From Aplidium turbinatum (taxonomy: Eukaryota > Chordata > Ascidiacea > Aplousobranchia > Polyclinidae): DNA of 64,000 nt. The notes under the pieces are model-generated. The model saw nothing but the letters and a program-made list of their open reading frames with translations. It did no database searches and was not told the DNA's origin. This document shows, in pieces, positions 23,423 through 33,600 of the stretch. The position numbers and the translations under genes were made by a program. The stretch covers positions 9,796,001 to 9,860,000 of the forward strand of contig OU964934.1 of the NCBI GenBank assembly GCA_918807975.1. The letters are read 5' to 3'. Position 1 is the stretch's first letter; each line of letters begins with the position of its first letter.

Positions 23423-24045
23423 CCCTAGAGGCTAGAGCTTACAGAGAGAATTATGGCATAAAAAGCAACATTTGTCTTATTCAAACGGAATCATTTTCTT
23501 ACGCCACACTATTGTATTCATGGAATAACTTACGGTAATACTAATTTCCAAGTGAAATGGAGCATGATAATACAAATCCATGGCCCTACATGGAAAAGTA
23601 TTTTAAGCTCTCTTCTTGGCAAAAACTTATATTTTCAAGGCAAAAACTTATATTTTCAATGCCAGATGTGCCTTCCGGCCAAAAAGATAATTTCTTGTAA
23701 CGAGAAATCGCGAAGTGGCTTGAAAAGTGTGTTGTTTCGAGTGGTTTATACCGTGTGAACGTTTGGCACCTAGCAAACAAAATGAGTTTGCGCTAGAGTA
23801 TGCGCTAACGCTGACGCCGCCAACTTTTCTTACTAATTGCGTTGATGCATGCGGCGTATAGTTTTTCGAACGTTTGCGTTTGCGCTGACGGCGTCAATAT
23901 TTTTTGTATGCGCGTACATCACTGAGAATCAGTAGCCTAAGGATAACATACGCACTCTATTTGGAAAACCAGAGGGTAGTAAAGTTGCTCGAAAAAGCAG
24001 AGAGTATACGGCGTATACCGCCGTATACCCTACGAATACAGCACT

Positions 24046-24379
24046 GCAGCGCAGGTCACTTTTTGCTTTAATTTAACAGTAAATTTTTGGCTGTTTAGTA
24101 GTTGGGAAATTAGAAAAAAATTACTGAATAATGTGAATATACCAGAATATGTGATCTACTATTGTACCAGAAAAGGAGGACGCATGAGCATGGAGAGAAA
24201 ATAACAAATAGGACTATGTGAAAAATGCTCCATTAGTGCAACATCTCCCCCTACTTATTTTTTTTTTGTCAATGTAAACGAATCTAGTTGGTTTTAAATC
24301 TTTATCCTCGGACTGACAAAGCTTTAGATGGGTGGGTTCTTTCGATTAAGATAAGAGTGTTCAAATTTTAGGGCAGGTG
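24046..24379. other. Non-coding stretch
   Basis: There is no coding signal. Near 24280-24330 a short minus-strand piece (TTTATCCTCGGACTGACAAAG) resembles the 3' end of SINE-A. Confidence 0.4.
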
Positions 24380-24905
24380 ATTGAAAGCCGGGTAAGTGTG
24401 GCTTCGTCCAGTTCTGCTCTGCCAAGCATTCCATTTGGCGCTTTGTAACTTGGGTATTCAAGAACGGTATGGTTAGCAGTTTGTTCCTCCGCGGCGCACT
24501 CGCAGGTCAATGAGGGAGCCGAACCTCACTTGTACATAGTCTATTGAAATGGAAGCGGCCGAATTCTGTTCTATTGTGTCGGCTGGGCCAAGTCCACACC
24601 AGAGGGGCGTGCCACAGGGTGAGGTATATAACCATGGAGTTTGGTATCGGTGGCACATCATGCTGTGTTCCAAGTGTCTTCCATGTAATGTGCTGCACTG
24701 GTGATATGATTACTGAATGGTTTTAGTAATTCAATGGCAGCTGGTACAAAGGAGTGTCTTGACTTTAATCACCGGGGAGGTTCCTGAAGTAGGACGCTAA
24801 GTTTTGCGTAGAATAAGTGGTCAGGATCTTCTGCCCGTCGAGCCAGTTAAACAATGGCTCCTTTTCGGCGAAGCTCAGCAGGTCGGATGGGATATTCCTG
24901 CCGTT
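24380..24905 (-). pseudogene. LINE 3' fragment (same family as 26835-28557)
   Basis: Minus-strand pieces match the C-terminal region of the fuller LINE copy: RPAELRRKGAIV, LARRAEDPDHLFYAK (about 24880-24790) and a Cys-containing WGLRHSLTCECA segment (about 24550-24480). The order is the same as in the copy at 26835-28557. Stops and frameshifts are plain and much of the sequence between is missing. Confidence 0.75.
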
Positions 24906-25415
24906 GCATTTGTAGAAGCTTTGAACTACTGGCGCAGGGCCAGTTAGGGAACGTTCAAATATTACGTAACGCCTTCGAGGGGGAGGGGGGTTTATGCAAA
25001 GCGTTACGTTAGCGTCACATCGGGGGGGAGGGGGTTCAAGCAAAACGTTACGTAACGCTTTCGAGTACGGAATGGTAGTTTTTTGTGCTGAATTCGTAGT
25101 GAAAAAGCGTTACATGGGGGAGGGGGGGGATTGAAAAAAGCGTTACGTTGGCGTTACATGGGGGAAGGGGGGGACGAAAATTCGGAAAAAAAGCGTTCCG
25201 TAATATTTGAACGTTCCCTTACCGAGATTGGCAGTGTGAAGTTTCCGATAGTTGTTAAAGTGTTGTTGCCGGGGAATTATTTTATCCACTAAGTGCCGCT
25301 GAATGGAAAGCAGTCCTAAAATGCCATTGCTCAATGCTCATGCGTTCACCCTAAGAGCCGAATCAACGCCGCTTGATCTAAAGTCGGGCGCTTCACCACT
25401 CAGCTAACCGGGCTA
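24906..25415 (-). mobile_element. SINE-A copy split by a Harbinger-type MITE
   Basis: Minus-strand landmarks are a tRNA-like head (GTAGCCCGGTTAGCTGAGTG near 25415-25395), then CCTAAGAGCCGAATCAACG region, body GTGCCGCTGAATGGAAAGCAG, and after the inserted MITE the GGCCAGT...AAAGCTTC tail side. It abuts LINE sequence at its lower end. Confidence 0.8.
24947..25218. mobile_element. PIF/Harbinger-type MITE with TTA TSD, inside SINE-A
   Basis: The termini GGGAACGTTCAAATATTACG and CGTAATATTTGAACGTTCCC are perfect inverted repeats. TTA flanks both sides (24944-24946, 25219-25221). A 3-bp TTA/TAA duplication is typical of PIF/Harbinger. The interior repeats the AAAGCGTTACG motif with G-rich spacers. 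There is no coding capacity. Confidence 0.92.
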
Positions 25416-26834
25416 CGACGTCTATTTTGATTTTTGTGCACAGCAAGTCTCCGCCCACATTGCCTACAACTTGAGTTTAATGCTCCAGATTTCTTTAGTA
25501 AAAAGCTTTTGCAATTTTGCTAATCAGCCAATGACTTAGTTGGGAAGTGTACTAAACCGCGGAGTTGTTAGAAAAAACGAACAAACACAACGATACCTGT
25601 ATTGGGAAAAATAGTCCAATCGCGTGTTATGCACAGAAAAAATTCCCATAATAGATGTGTGCACTGGAGCCCCAACTGACGAAGTTACGGCCTTTTCCTC
25701 CAGATCCTTTAGCATAACCTACTTAATTCTAAGGAATTTTTATTACTTCACATTTAAAAAAAAAACAGTTAGCCTGCATAATGCCATGGCATATGGCATG
25801 AAAACTATGAAATTGCAAACTTCAGCAAAAGCGGCTTTTCCGGTTACCTCGCTCTTGGTTTTGTTTGCATCACAGTTTCATTTAGGCTACTGTGCAAAAT
25901 CCAACTCTTTTGTGAAATTGAGGAGAGGTCACAACCAATCAAGTTGCATTTTGGTTAGTAAAAGTAAAACAGATGATAGTGAATAGGCTACTTTTAAAAA
26001 AATGTTTGAAGCCAGCCAAAGCGCTGATTGGTTTAATTAAAACTGCTTTTGATGTGATATCGCAAAAAGGTTTACAGCAGAAGAACTATATAGGTCAGTT
26101 GTCAAGAAACGGATGTCAAGTCAATGAACATTGTATGGTAGCCTATTGTAGCCTACGCAAGAATGAGGAAATTAACTTTCTCAAAATTTGCGTTGAATTG
26201 TTTTCCTTAGTCTGAAATCGCACCATAGTCATTATCATGAAAAACTTTTGCAAACCACTCTTGCTTCTCTGCCTTTGGCGTTTTTTAGCTCTGCGATCTT
26301 TATCGTTTATCCACCTCAAAATAGCAGGTTTTGGATAATATTAGAGCGTATACATACAGTGTTGATGTACAAGCAGTCACTGATAGTTTGACGTAGACTA
26401 CTAGCAGTTGTCTGCAAGTAGTCTTAACTTTGTTGTACAGCGAGATGACTTGCTCACAATCAGCACAATGAGGCTTGCACATTAGAATGCGACCAAGCAC
26501 GAGAGCTAAAGTATTATATTCATCACGGTCTCCAATAGCCTACTCCGTAGAACCGAATAAAGATTTTCTTTTAGTAAGCTTATCTCAATTCTCAACACAA
26601 TCCTGAAGTTCTCGAAATTAAATTGACAAATTTACCAAGTCAATTAAGGTCCGGAGCAGTAAATTTATGCATATGTCTGATTTCTTTGTCGGTGGCAACA
26701 AACTTAGTAAAACTTTTTTGAAAAAAAAAAGAAACTAACGACATAAAAGAAATCGACTTTGTGTTTTGAATGCATTGTTTATTAAGTATGTTAGTATACT
26801 TAGTAAGTAAGTATAAAAAAGTATGTTGAACCCG
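25416..26834. other. Non-coding stretch, no gene seen
   Basis: Small open frames (25624-26215) have no recognisable domain or splice context. I see only AT-rich sequence with scattered TAGCCTAC motifs. Confidence 0.4.
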
Positions 26835-28557
26835 ATAAGGTTAGCCTACTCTGTTTTATTTCTCTATGGTTCTTCTTCGTCGTATGAGCTTTCTTCCGGA
26901 CTATATGTTTGGGCATGAGGTCATCAGTTATCAGCCACTCGACAGTCTCATCATCCAGGGCCTTCAGTCCAAGCGTTCCATGTGGTGGTTGATGGATTGG
27001 GCAGTCATGGACGGCATGGTCTACTGCCTGGTCTGTGGCACCACACTCGCATCCCGGTGAGGGAGCCAGGCCCCATCTGCACATGTCTGAACGAAAGCGA
27101 CCGACGCCGGTTCGTAGGCGGTTAAGCCGGACCCACGCAAGTCTTGCGAGGGACATTCCCGGAGGGTGGGGATCGACGTCGGGTAGGAAATCACGGAGTC
27201 GGGAGGTGTTGTTTTGCCACTCCGTGTTCCATGTGTAGTTCGTCCAGTGTGCCGCACTTATTCCAAGATCTTCAACGTTGTTCAGAAGCTGTCATGCGGC
27301 GGCGCAAATAGGCGTCTTGATTTCAGTCGCTGCTGTTCTCCAGGTAGGCGCTGGAATGTACTGTGGAGGAGGTGGTCGGGGTCCAGTGCGCGACGAGCAA
27401 GGGAAATCATGGCTCCTTTACGGCGAAGCTCAGCCGGTTGGATGCCTGCAAGGATAGGAAGGCATTCCGTTGGAGTGGGACGCAGGCATCCAGTCACAGT
27501 GCGTAGTGCGTCGTTGATGGCGGTGTCAATGCGGCGGGTGTGAGAGCTGCGGCACCACACTGGTGCGCAGTACTCGGCGGTAGAATGGACGAGGGCCAAG
27601 GTAGCTGTGCGAAGGGTTTTCGCGTCAGCTCCCCAGCCGGAACCCGCCAGCCGCCTCAAAATTGCAACGCGCGCAGATAGTTTTTTGCGCAGTGACTCCA
27701 GGTGTCGTCGGTACGTGAGTGACCTGTCCAGGGTTACGCCGAGGTAGGTGGGTTCGACGCAGTATGGCAGGCGTTCGTCATCGGTGGTAATGTTGATCTC
27801 ACGTGTTGCTTCCTTGTTGTTTAGATGGAAGGCCGCCGACACTGTCTTTGCCTTGCTGAGCTGTAGCTTCCATTTCTGGAGATATGTTAATATAGTTGAC
27901 ATGTCCTGGATGTAGGAGAGCCAGGTCGTCTGCGTAAGCATACTTTCTGGAGATGGTGTCAGGCAGGTCATAGATGTAAGTGTTAAAGAGGAAGGGGGCC
28001 AGGACAGAGCCCTGTGGGACGCCGTTCCTGAGTTGACGTAGTCTACTTTGTCGGCCGCTACCGGTGGAAAGGGTAAAGCTGCGGTTTTGCACAAGTTCCT
28101 GACAGGCACATGGTCCATATGAAGGTGGGGGCTTGTATACATTGACGATGTTGTAGCCTGCTACATCTACACAAAGCCACTCGATCTCCAATTGAGCTTG
28201 GGATTGATCAACCAAGGACCAGCTCAGCTGGTCATGGACAAACATGGCGAGGCCGTGTTTCCTGCTGCAGGTTGCGCCTGCGAGTGTGAAGTTGGTTAGT
28301 ACCAACTTATCCACAGATGTGCAATGGGTCTCCTGGAGGAGGATGATGAGGGCTTGGTGCTTGGTAGCCAGGTGCTCGATGATGCTGAGCTTGCTGGCCG
28401 TGATGCCCTCAGTGTTCAGCTGCAGTACGGTGGGTCGTCGGTACTTTTCGACAGTGCGAGCACTGCTGTGCCCTGAAAAGGGCATTTCCCTATCCACCCT
28501 GCGCTGAACAGTCTCGTTAGCTCTTGTTTGACAAGCTTCGTTCCGCATACGTTTCAT
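26835..28557 (-). pseudogene. Jockey/CR1-superfamily LINE with endonuclease and RT, internally deleted
   Basis: On the minus strand the 5' part encodes an apurinic endonuclease domain (VLQLNTEGITASKLSII, LIILLQETHC, GLAMFVHDQ). It continues in the same frame almost directly into RT motifs NGVPQGSVLAPFLFN and KYAYADDLALL. The RT fingers normally between them are missing, an in-frame internal deletion. Downstream, shifted frames carry ATYLGVTLD-type thumb, the LRTATLALVHSTAEYCAPVW segment, AGIQPAELRRKGAM, and LNRLRTGVGRF with a terminal Cys-rich WGLAPSPGCECGATDQ. At least two frameshifts are present, near 27940 and 27270. Jockey-type pols have this order, but the exact clade is uncertain. Confidence 0.88.
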
Positions 28558-28609
28558 TTATGTTTCGTATGTTACTGACGGGGGGGACCACGTGAAGGTG
28601 CTTGTCTTC

Positions 28610-28655
28610 TATGGTTCAACAAAGCAAACTCTCTACCAAAGCTTTATCATTGTTT
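28610..28655 (+). mobile_element. Penelope-like element tail fragment
   Basis: The stretch CTATGGTTCAACAAAGCAAA followed by CTCTCTACCAAAGCT matches the distal tail of the Penelope-like copy ending near 22025 and an inverted piece near 39575. Nothing else of the element is visible here. Confidence 0.5.
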
Positions 28656-30232
28656 ATTATTCTGCCAAAAAATACTTATTTTATCAAGGGATATCTAAAT
28701 ACTTTATATATTCCTGATTTTATCACTACGCATTTTGCAGTTTATGACTGCACACTTTTGGCTTGTCACTGCTTAAAATGGTTATTACTGCGACTTAGAA
28801 TTAATTATGTCTCCTACCATACTGTATTGTTTCTTCGGACCGCAACTTTTCACATTGTTTCACAAGTTTAACTTCGTTAAACTTTGATGCTATTCCCCCG
28901 AAAAAATATTTTCTAGATTAGCTACTGCCACGTGGTTAGCTCACCTAACATGTGGTTGTAGCCTTTTTGCATTTCAGTTGATGTTTAGAAACTGTTCCTT
29001 TTTAATTCAGCAAACATTTTTATTGTTCCATCAAATCTTGTTATGCTTAGGGCAAATTTTGTCATGCTTACATTTTCAACCGGTATGGAGACCTGTTTAG
29101 CGACCCTTTGCGAAAACTATTTGTTGAAGCCTTGTGAGGAGAGACGTCACTTGTCGACATGGCAAGTGAAAGATACGGACGGTTGCATGTATGTAATGAC
29201 AATGGAAATTTATTGAAAGTCAAAGACGTTAAATTGCTTTAAATAGAAACTTGTTTTCTTCTGTATAGTTTTGAACAAGTTTCATATTAAGTTTCTATGA
29301 GGAACAAGTCTGTTTAAAGGTCTTTAGCCTGGTCTTTAGCTATAAAACCGACATGCAGAGTCATTGTGTCTGTAATGTAGGCTACACACAACACAGAATG
29401 TTTTGTAACAGAATGAATGAGTTGGAAAAGCTACATGGTAAAACGCGGTGTAAATAAGGTGTCATATTCCGGATTGTTCAATCGTAACAGGGTATTGACA
29501 AACGTTCCTTTGTCTAAAGCAACTGTTCCAGTGCTATTCTTTGCAAGTGCACACAACTAAAAGTAGCCTAGCTATTGCTACTATATATCATAAGGGTCAT
29601 TGCAGGCTCATCTTGCTGCTGTAAAAAGTGGCCAAACTGATAACAGTGAAAACTGCTTCGGTATGAGCTCTATACTTAGTCTATAGCTTGAAGCAAGACC
29701 TTCTGTAAAGTTAAAGATAGCTTTGCTTGAAGGCATGAAAAGTCTTATTTTAATTTTGGCAAATATAACTTTTCGTTTTTAGCTTAAAATGCAAAGATTG
29801 AACTCAAGTAGTTTTGCAGATGCAGGTTATAAACAGCTCCTAGCAACATTTATAGCTTATTTGTAGACAAGGGAGTAGTAAAATTTATCGCCCAGGGATT
29901 CACAAAGTATTGGAAAATTACTCCGTTCAAAAAAATCAGAATTCGTTTTTATGCCAACATTTTTATTTCATCAATTTTTTTTTCAATGTTTCATTGCAGT
30001 TTTGAGATTGTCTACATTGATTGTTACAAGTTCATGTAATATTTAATTTGTTATATCTTTCATGATGATCATCAAAACATAGGCCTAGGCTAGGCTACGT
30101 AGCCTATAATCCCTTTACTTTGGAGTTGGTAGCTGTTAAATCGGAAAATATAGGCTAATCAAAACACTCCAAAGCAAAAGATGTTGGGAAAAAATAATTT
30201 TAAAATATGGGAGCGAAGTCTTGCTTTAGGCC
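28656..30232. other. Non-coding AT-rich stretch
   Basis: I see no gene, no repeat with defined ends and no RNA gene. TAGCCTA/GGCCTA motifs recur, as throughout the window. Confidence 0.4.
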
Positions 30233-30320
30233 AGGGATCGGCAACCTGCAGCTCCGAAGTGCATGCGCCTCTTTAGCTCCTCTGAAGTGGCTAGTCCCTC
30301 TAGATTTTACAAAACTTGGA
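30233..30320 (+). mobile_element. hAT end fragment (CAGGGATCGGCAACCT)
   Basis: The sequence CAGGGATCGGCAACCTGCAG is a typical hAT 5' terminus, and I find no partner end before 30659. It sits about 340 bp upstream of the nucleotidyltransferase-TPR gene. Confidence 0.5.
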
Positions 30321-30480
30321 GCTTGAGTTTGCATCTGATTACAATGGCCTACATTTTTCAACTCCAAAAAAAAAATTGTTACTGAAAACATGCAAATATA
30401 GCTATTTGTGAGGTGCTGATTGCGAATCTGTGATTTTTTCATCTTTTCTCTCTCTTTCCATCCGCCAAAATGTTACATCT

Positions 30481-30590
30481 GGTACATCACTAGTCACTAT
30501 TAGTTTTTATAGCTTTGTTTTTTTGTTATTTTTACAAGCGCAATGCTAAATTCTATTGACATATGTTTTACATACATTACGTAAAAAAAA
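30481..30590 (+). repeat. Direct repeat flanking the NTase-TPR gene, upstream copy
   Basis: The sequence starting TACATCACTAGTCACT, through CTTTGTTTTTTTG and GCGCAATGCTAAATTCTATTG to TACATTACGTAA, recurs in the same orientation and order at 36232-36347. It ends about 70 bp before the gene's ATG. Confidence 0.75.
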
Positions 30591-30658
30591 AAGTGAAATG
30601 ATGAAAAGACTGTCAAGATTAAGAGTTTGGATTGAGTAGGCACAAATGAAACTACATT

Positions 30659-33600
30659 ATGTCAGTAGCAGAAGAATTCGATCTTGCTGTTGTTCTCAGG
30701 GATGCTTGTTATGCAAATGGAAAGGAAAGAGATATTTCAAAGTCAGCAAATGTGTTACATCAAATGGGACTCCTTTACCAAAAACGGACTCCCGACAAGG
30801 TAAGTTTGATACAAAGTGCTGCTCTACTGAACGCTTCTATCGCGCGAAATCCTGACAATGTATCTCAAGTAGAAACTGATTTAAAAACATTGTGTTTACA
30901 TATTCTTTGTCAATCTAAGGCAGAAACGAAGGATGCTGATTTGGTTGAAAAAGCAAGAGATGTAAAGACACGCTTCACAATATTGAGAGACTCGACAGAT
31001 AAGTTTTTGCTTGACGTAAAACAAATTCCAAATACAGTTGAAGATGACGTATTGTATAAACTGGAAGTTGAAAAAACAGAAGCCATCAAATCTATTCAAG
31101 ACATGATAAGTGATGAATATGCATCAATTATGAAAGGAATCAGTGACTATTGCGAATCCGTGCTAGGAAAACCACCTTGTAAGTACTCTATCGTTGGGAT
31201 GGGATCTTTGGCGAGAAAGGAGATCACTCCTTTCTCGGATTTTGAAAATGTCATCGTTTTACAAGAGGGTTGCCAAAATCTTGATAATTATGAAGATGTG
31301 TTGGAATACTTTCGTTGGTTTGCAGTTGTGTATCAAACTATTTTAATCAATTTACAAGAAACTATATTACCAAGTGTAGATATTGACAGTTTGAAAAGTA
31401 AATCCAATAAAGGTGATTATTGGTTTTTTGATGCTTTCACGACCAGGGGAGTATCTTTTGACGGCATGATGCCGCATGCTTGCAAATCTCCGCTGGGTCG
31501 CCAAAAACTTACAAAAAACAAACCATGGAAGACTGAGCTCATAAAGCCAGTAACTGAAATGTTGCAATATATGAACACCAAAGAATCGTTAAAGAATGGC
31601 TATCACCTTGGTGATATTCTTACTGAAACTGTTTTTGTTGCTGGGGAAATAACAATATATGATGAATTCTTTGATGGAGTGAAAAAATTATTAGATGATT
31701 TAACTTCAGATGAATCTTATCGTGACAACATCATCAAACAAATCAAGGAAGATTTGGAAAATTTTGCAACGAAGCCCAGTCTTTCAACGTTTTCTGATAA
31801 AGACAATTTTAACCACAAGCGAGTTGTCTATCGAAGTGTCACGTTGTTTTTATCAGCGTTGAAAAGACTACACAATGTTTCAGCAAATTCTTGCTTCGAT
31901 ATTGTCACTAAACTTCATGAGCAACAAGTTCTCAGCGAGTACGCAAAACACAAGTTATCAGTTTCAGTCGCTACTGCTTGTGAGATACGACTAAGGGTTT
32001 ACATGAAGAACAAAAGGCAAGTCGACTTCTTAGAAAAAACTCATTCGAGCAACGTCGCAGGCAACGATTCACTTTCTTTGGTTGGTACTGTTGGAGAAAG
32101 GAGTTGCATCAATTTTTTTCAAGTTGCATATTCTTTGCAATGTGACATCTGTAAACAATTTGAAATGCGTAAACTACATTTTTATCCAAACATAACTTTG
32201 TTGAATGTGCAAATTTGCAACTTTCTCAAATTAGAACTCTCAGCCTCAAACCTGATGAAACTATTTGTTGACAATCCAACTAATGATGAAAGACTTATGG
32301 ATTTCGAAACGTGTCTTTGTTTGCTTGAAGAAAATTTCAAAAGATTAAACAGAAACACTGAAACTACCGGTACTCAAAATGAAACCAACGAAGTGCAATT
32401 CAAAGAAGATATCCATGTGTATTTTGATATGTGTGAAGTTTTACATAACAACAAGCATTACAGAGAATCATTGGAATATGGTGAGAAGTATCTCAAGTTA
32501 ACTGAAAATTCATCAACAGGTAATACCATAGTTGAATCCAAAAGAATACAAGCAATGAAAATAATGGCAGACGATCATTACCAAACACATCAATATAATA
32601 ATGCGATTGAAAAGTACACACATCTGTTAAAAATCGAAGAGGAACAAACAGAAGATCCAAACGCTTTTGAAAGTGTTGTTGCTGCACATTACCAGCTTGG
32701 TAAGTGTTTCTTAACAACAAATCAATACGAAGAAGCCATGATACATTTTCAAAAGTCACTACAAATTAAACAAATCTCGGTAGATAATAACAATGATGAA
32801 AGTGCAGCTGAATCATACCACCAGATTGGTCGCTGTTACTTATATACGAATAATTACGAGCAAGCCATGGAAAACTTTCAAAAATCATTAGAAATGAAAA
32901 AACACATGTCAATGAATGAAGAATCTGATGAGAGTGTGGCTGAATCCTACCACGAGATAGGCTATTGCTTCTTATACACGAATAAATACAAAGAAGCCAT
33001 GGAAAGTTTTCAAAAGTCACTGCAAATCAAAAAAATAATCTCAGTAGACGAAAAAACTGATGAAAGTCTGTCAGAATCGTTACATGATATTGCTTGCTGT
33101 TTCTTAAATACAAACAAATACAAAGATGCCATGGATTATTTTCATAAATCACTGGAAATCAAGAAGCGAGTGTCAATAGATGAGGAAACTGATACAAGCG
33201 TGGCTGTTACTCTGCATGAGATTGGTGTATGTTTCTTAAACACAAATAAATACAAAGAAGCCATGGACTACTTTCAAAAATCACTGGAAATCAAGAAGCG
33301 AGTGTCAATAGATGAGAAGACTGACGCAAGTATGGCTGTTACTCTAAGGGAGATTGGTCGCTGTTTTTTAAATATAAATAAATACAAAGAAGCCATGGAT
33401 CATTTTCAAAAATCACTGAAAATCAATAGTCGAGTCTCAGTAGATCAAGAAACTGATGAAAGTGTGGCTTTCAGTCTGGACGAGATTGGTCGCTGTTACT
33501 TTAATACAAATAAATACAAAGAAGCCATGGGTTGTTTTCAAAAATCACTGGAAATCAAGAAGCGAGTGTCACTAAATGAAAAAACTGATAAAAGTGTGGC

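Larger units (their letters stand above)
19381..23924 (+). mobile_element. hAT element (family X) copy 1, filled by three insertions, TSD AGAATCAG
   Basis: The ends CAGAGATGTACGTATGC and GCGCGTACATCACTG are flanked by exact 8-bp AGAATCAG at 19373-19380 and 23925-23932. Subterminal regions are built of GCGGCGTA/CGCATA motifs. A clean copy of the same element lies inverted at 37161-38825 (1,665 bp). Comparing the two shows that about 2.9 kb of copy 1 is later insertion: two Penelope-like pieces and one hAT. Confidence 0.93.
18563..24045. mobile_element. Outer hAT element holding the nested transposon stack
   Basis: Inverted ends CAGTGCTGTATTCGTA (18563) and TACGAATACAGCACTG (to 24045) enclose about 0.9 kb of the element's own sequence plus the 19381-23924 insertion. 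A hAT transposase C-terminus lies inside the left part on the minus strand (18790-19150), as expected for this class. The flanks do not give a clean TSD. Confidence 0.72.

Noticed and set aside
25624-26215. Two overlapping frames as a small gene
   Set aside because: There is no recognisable domain, and the length is compatible with chance in this composition.
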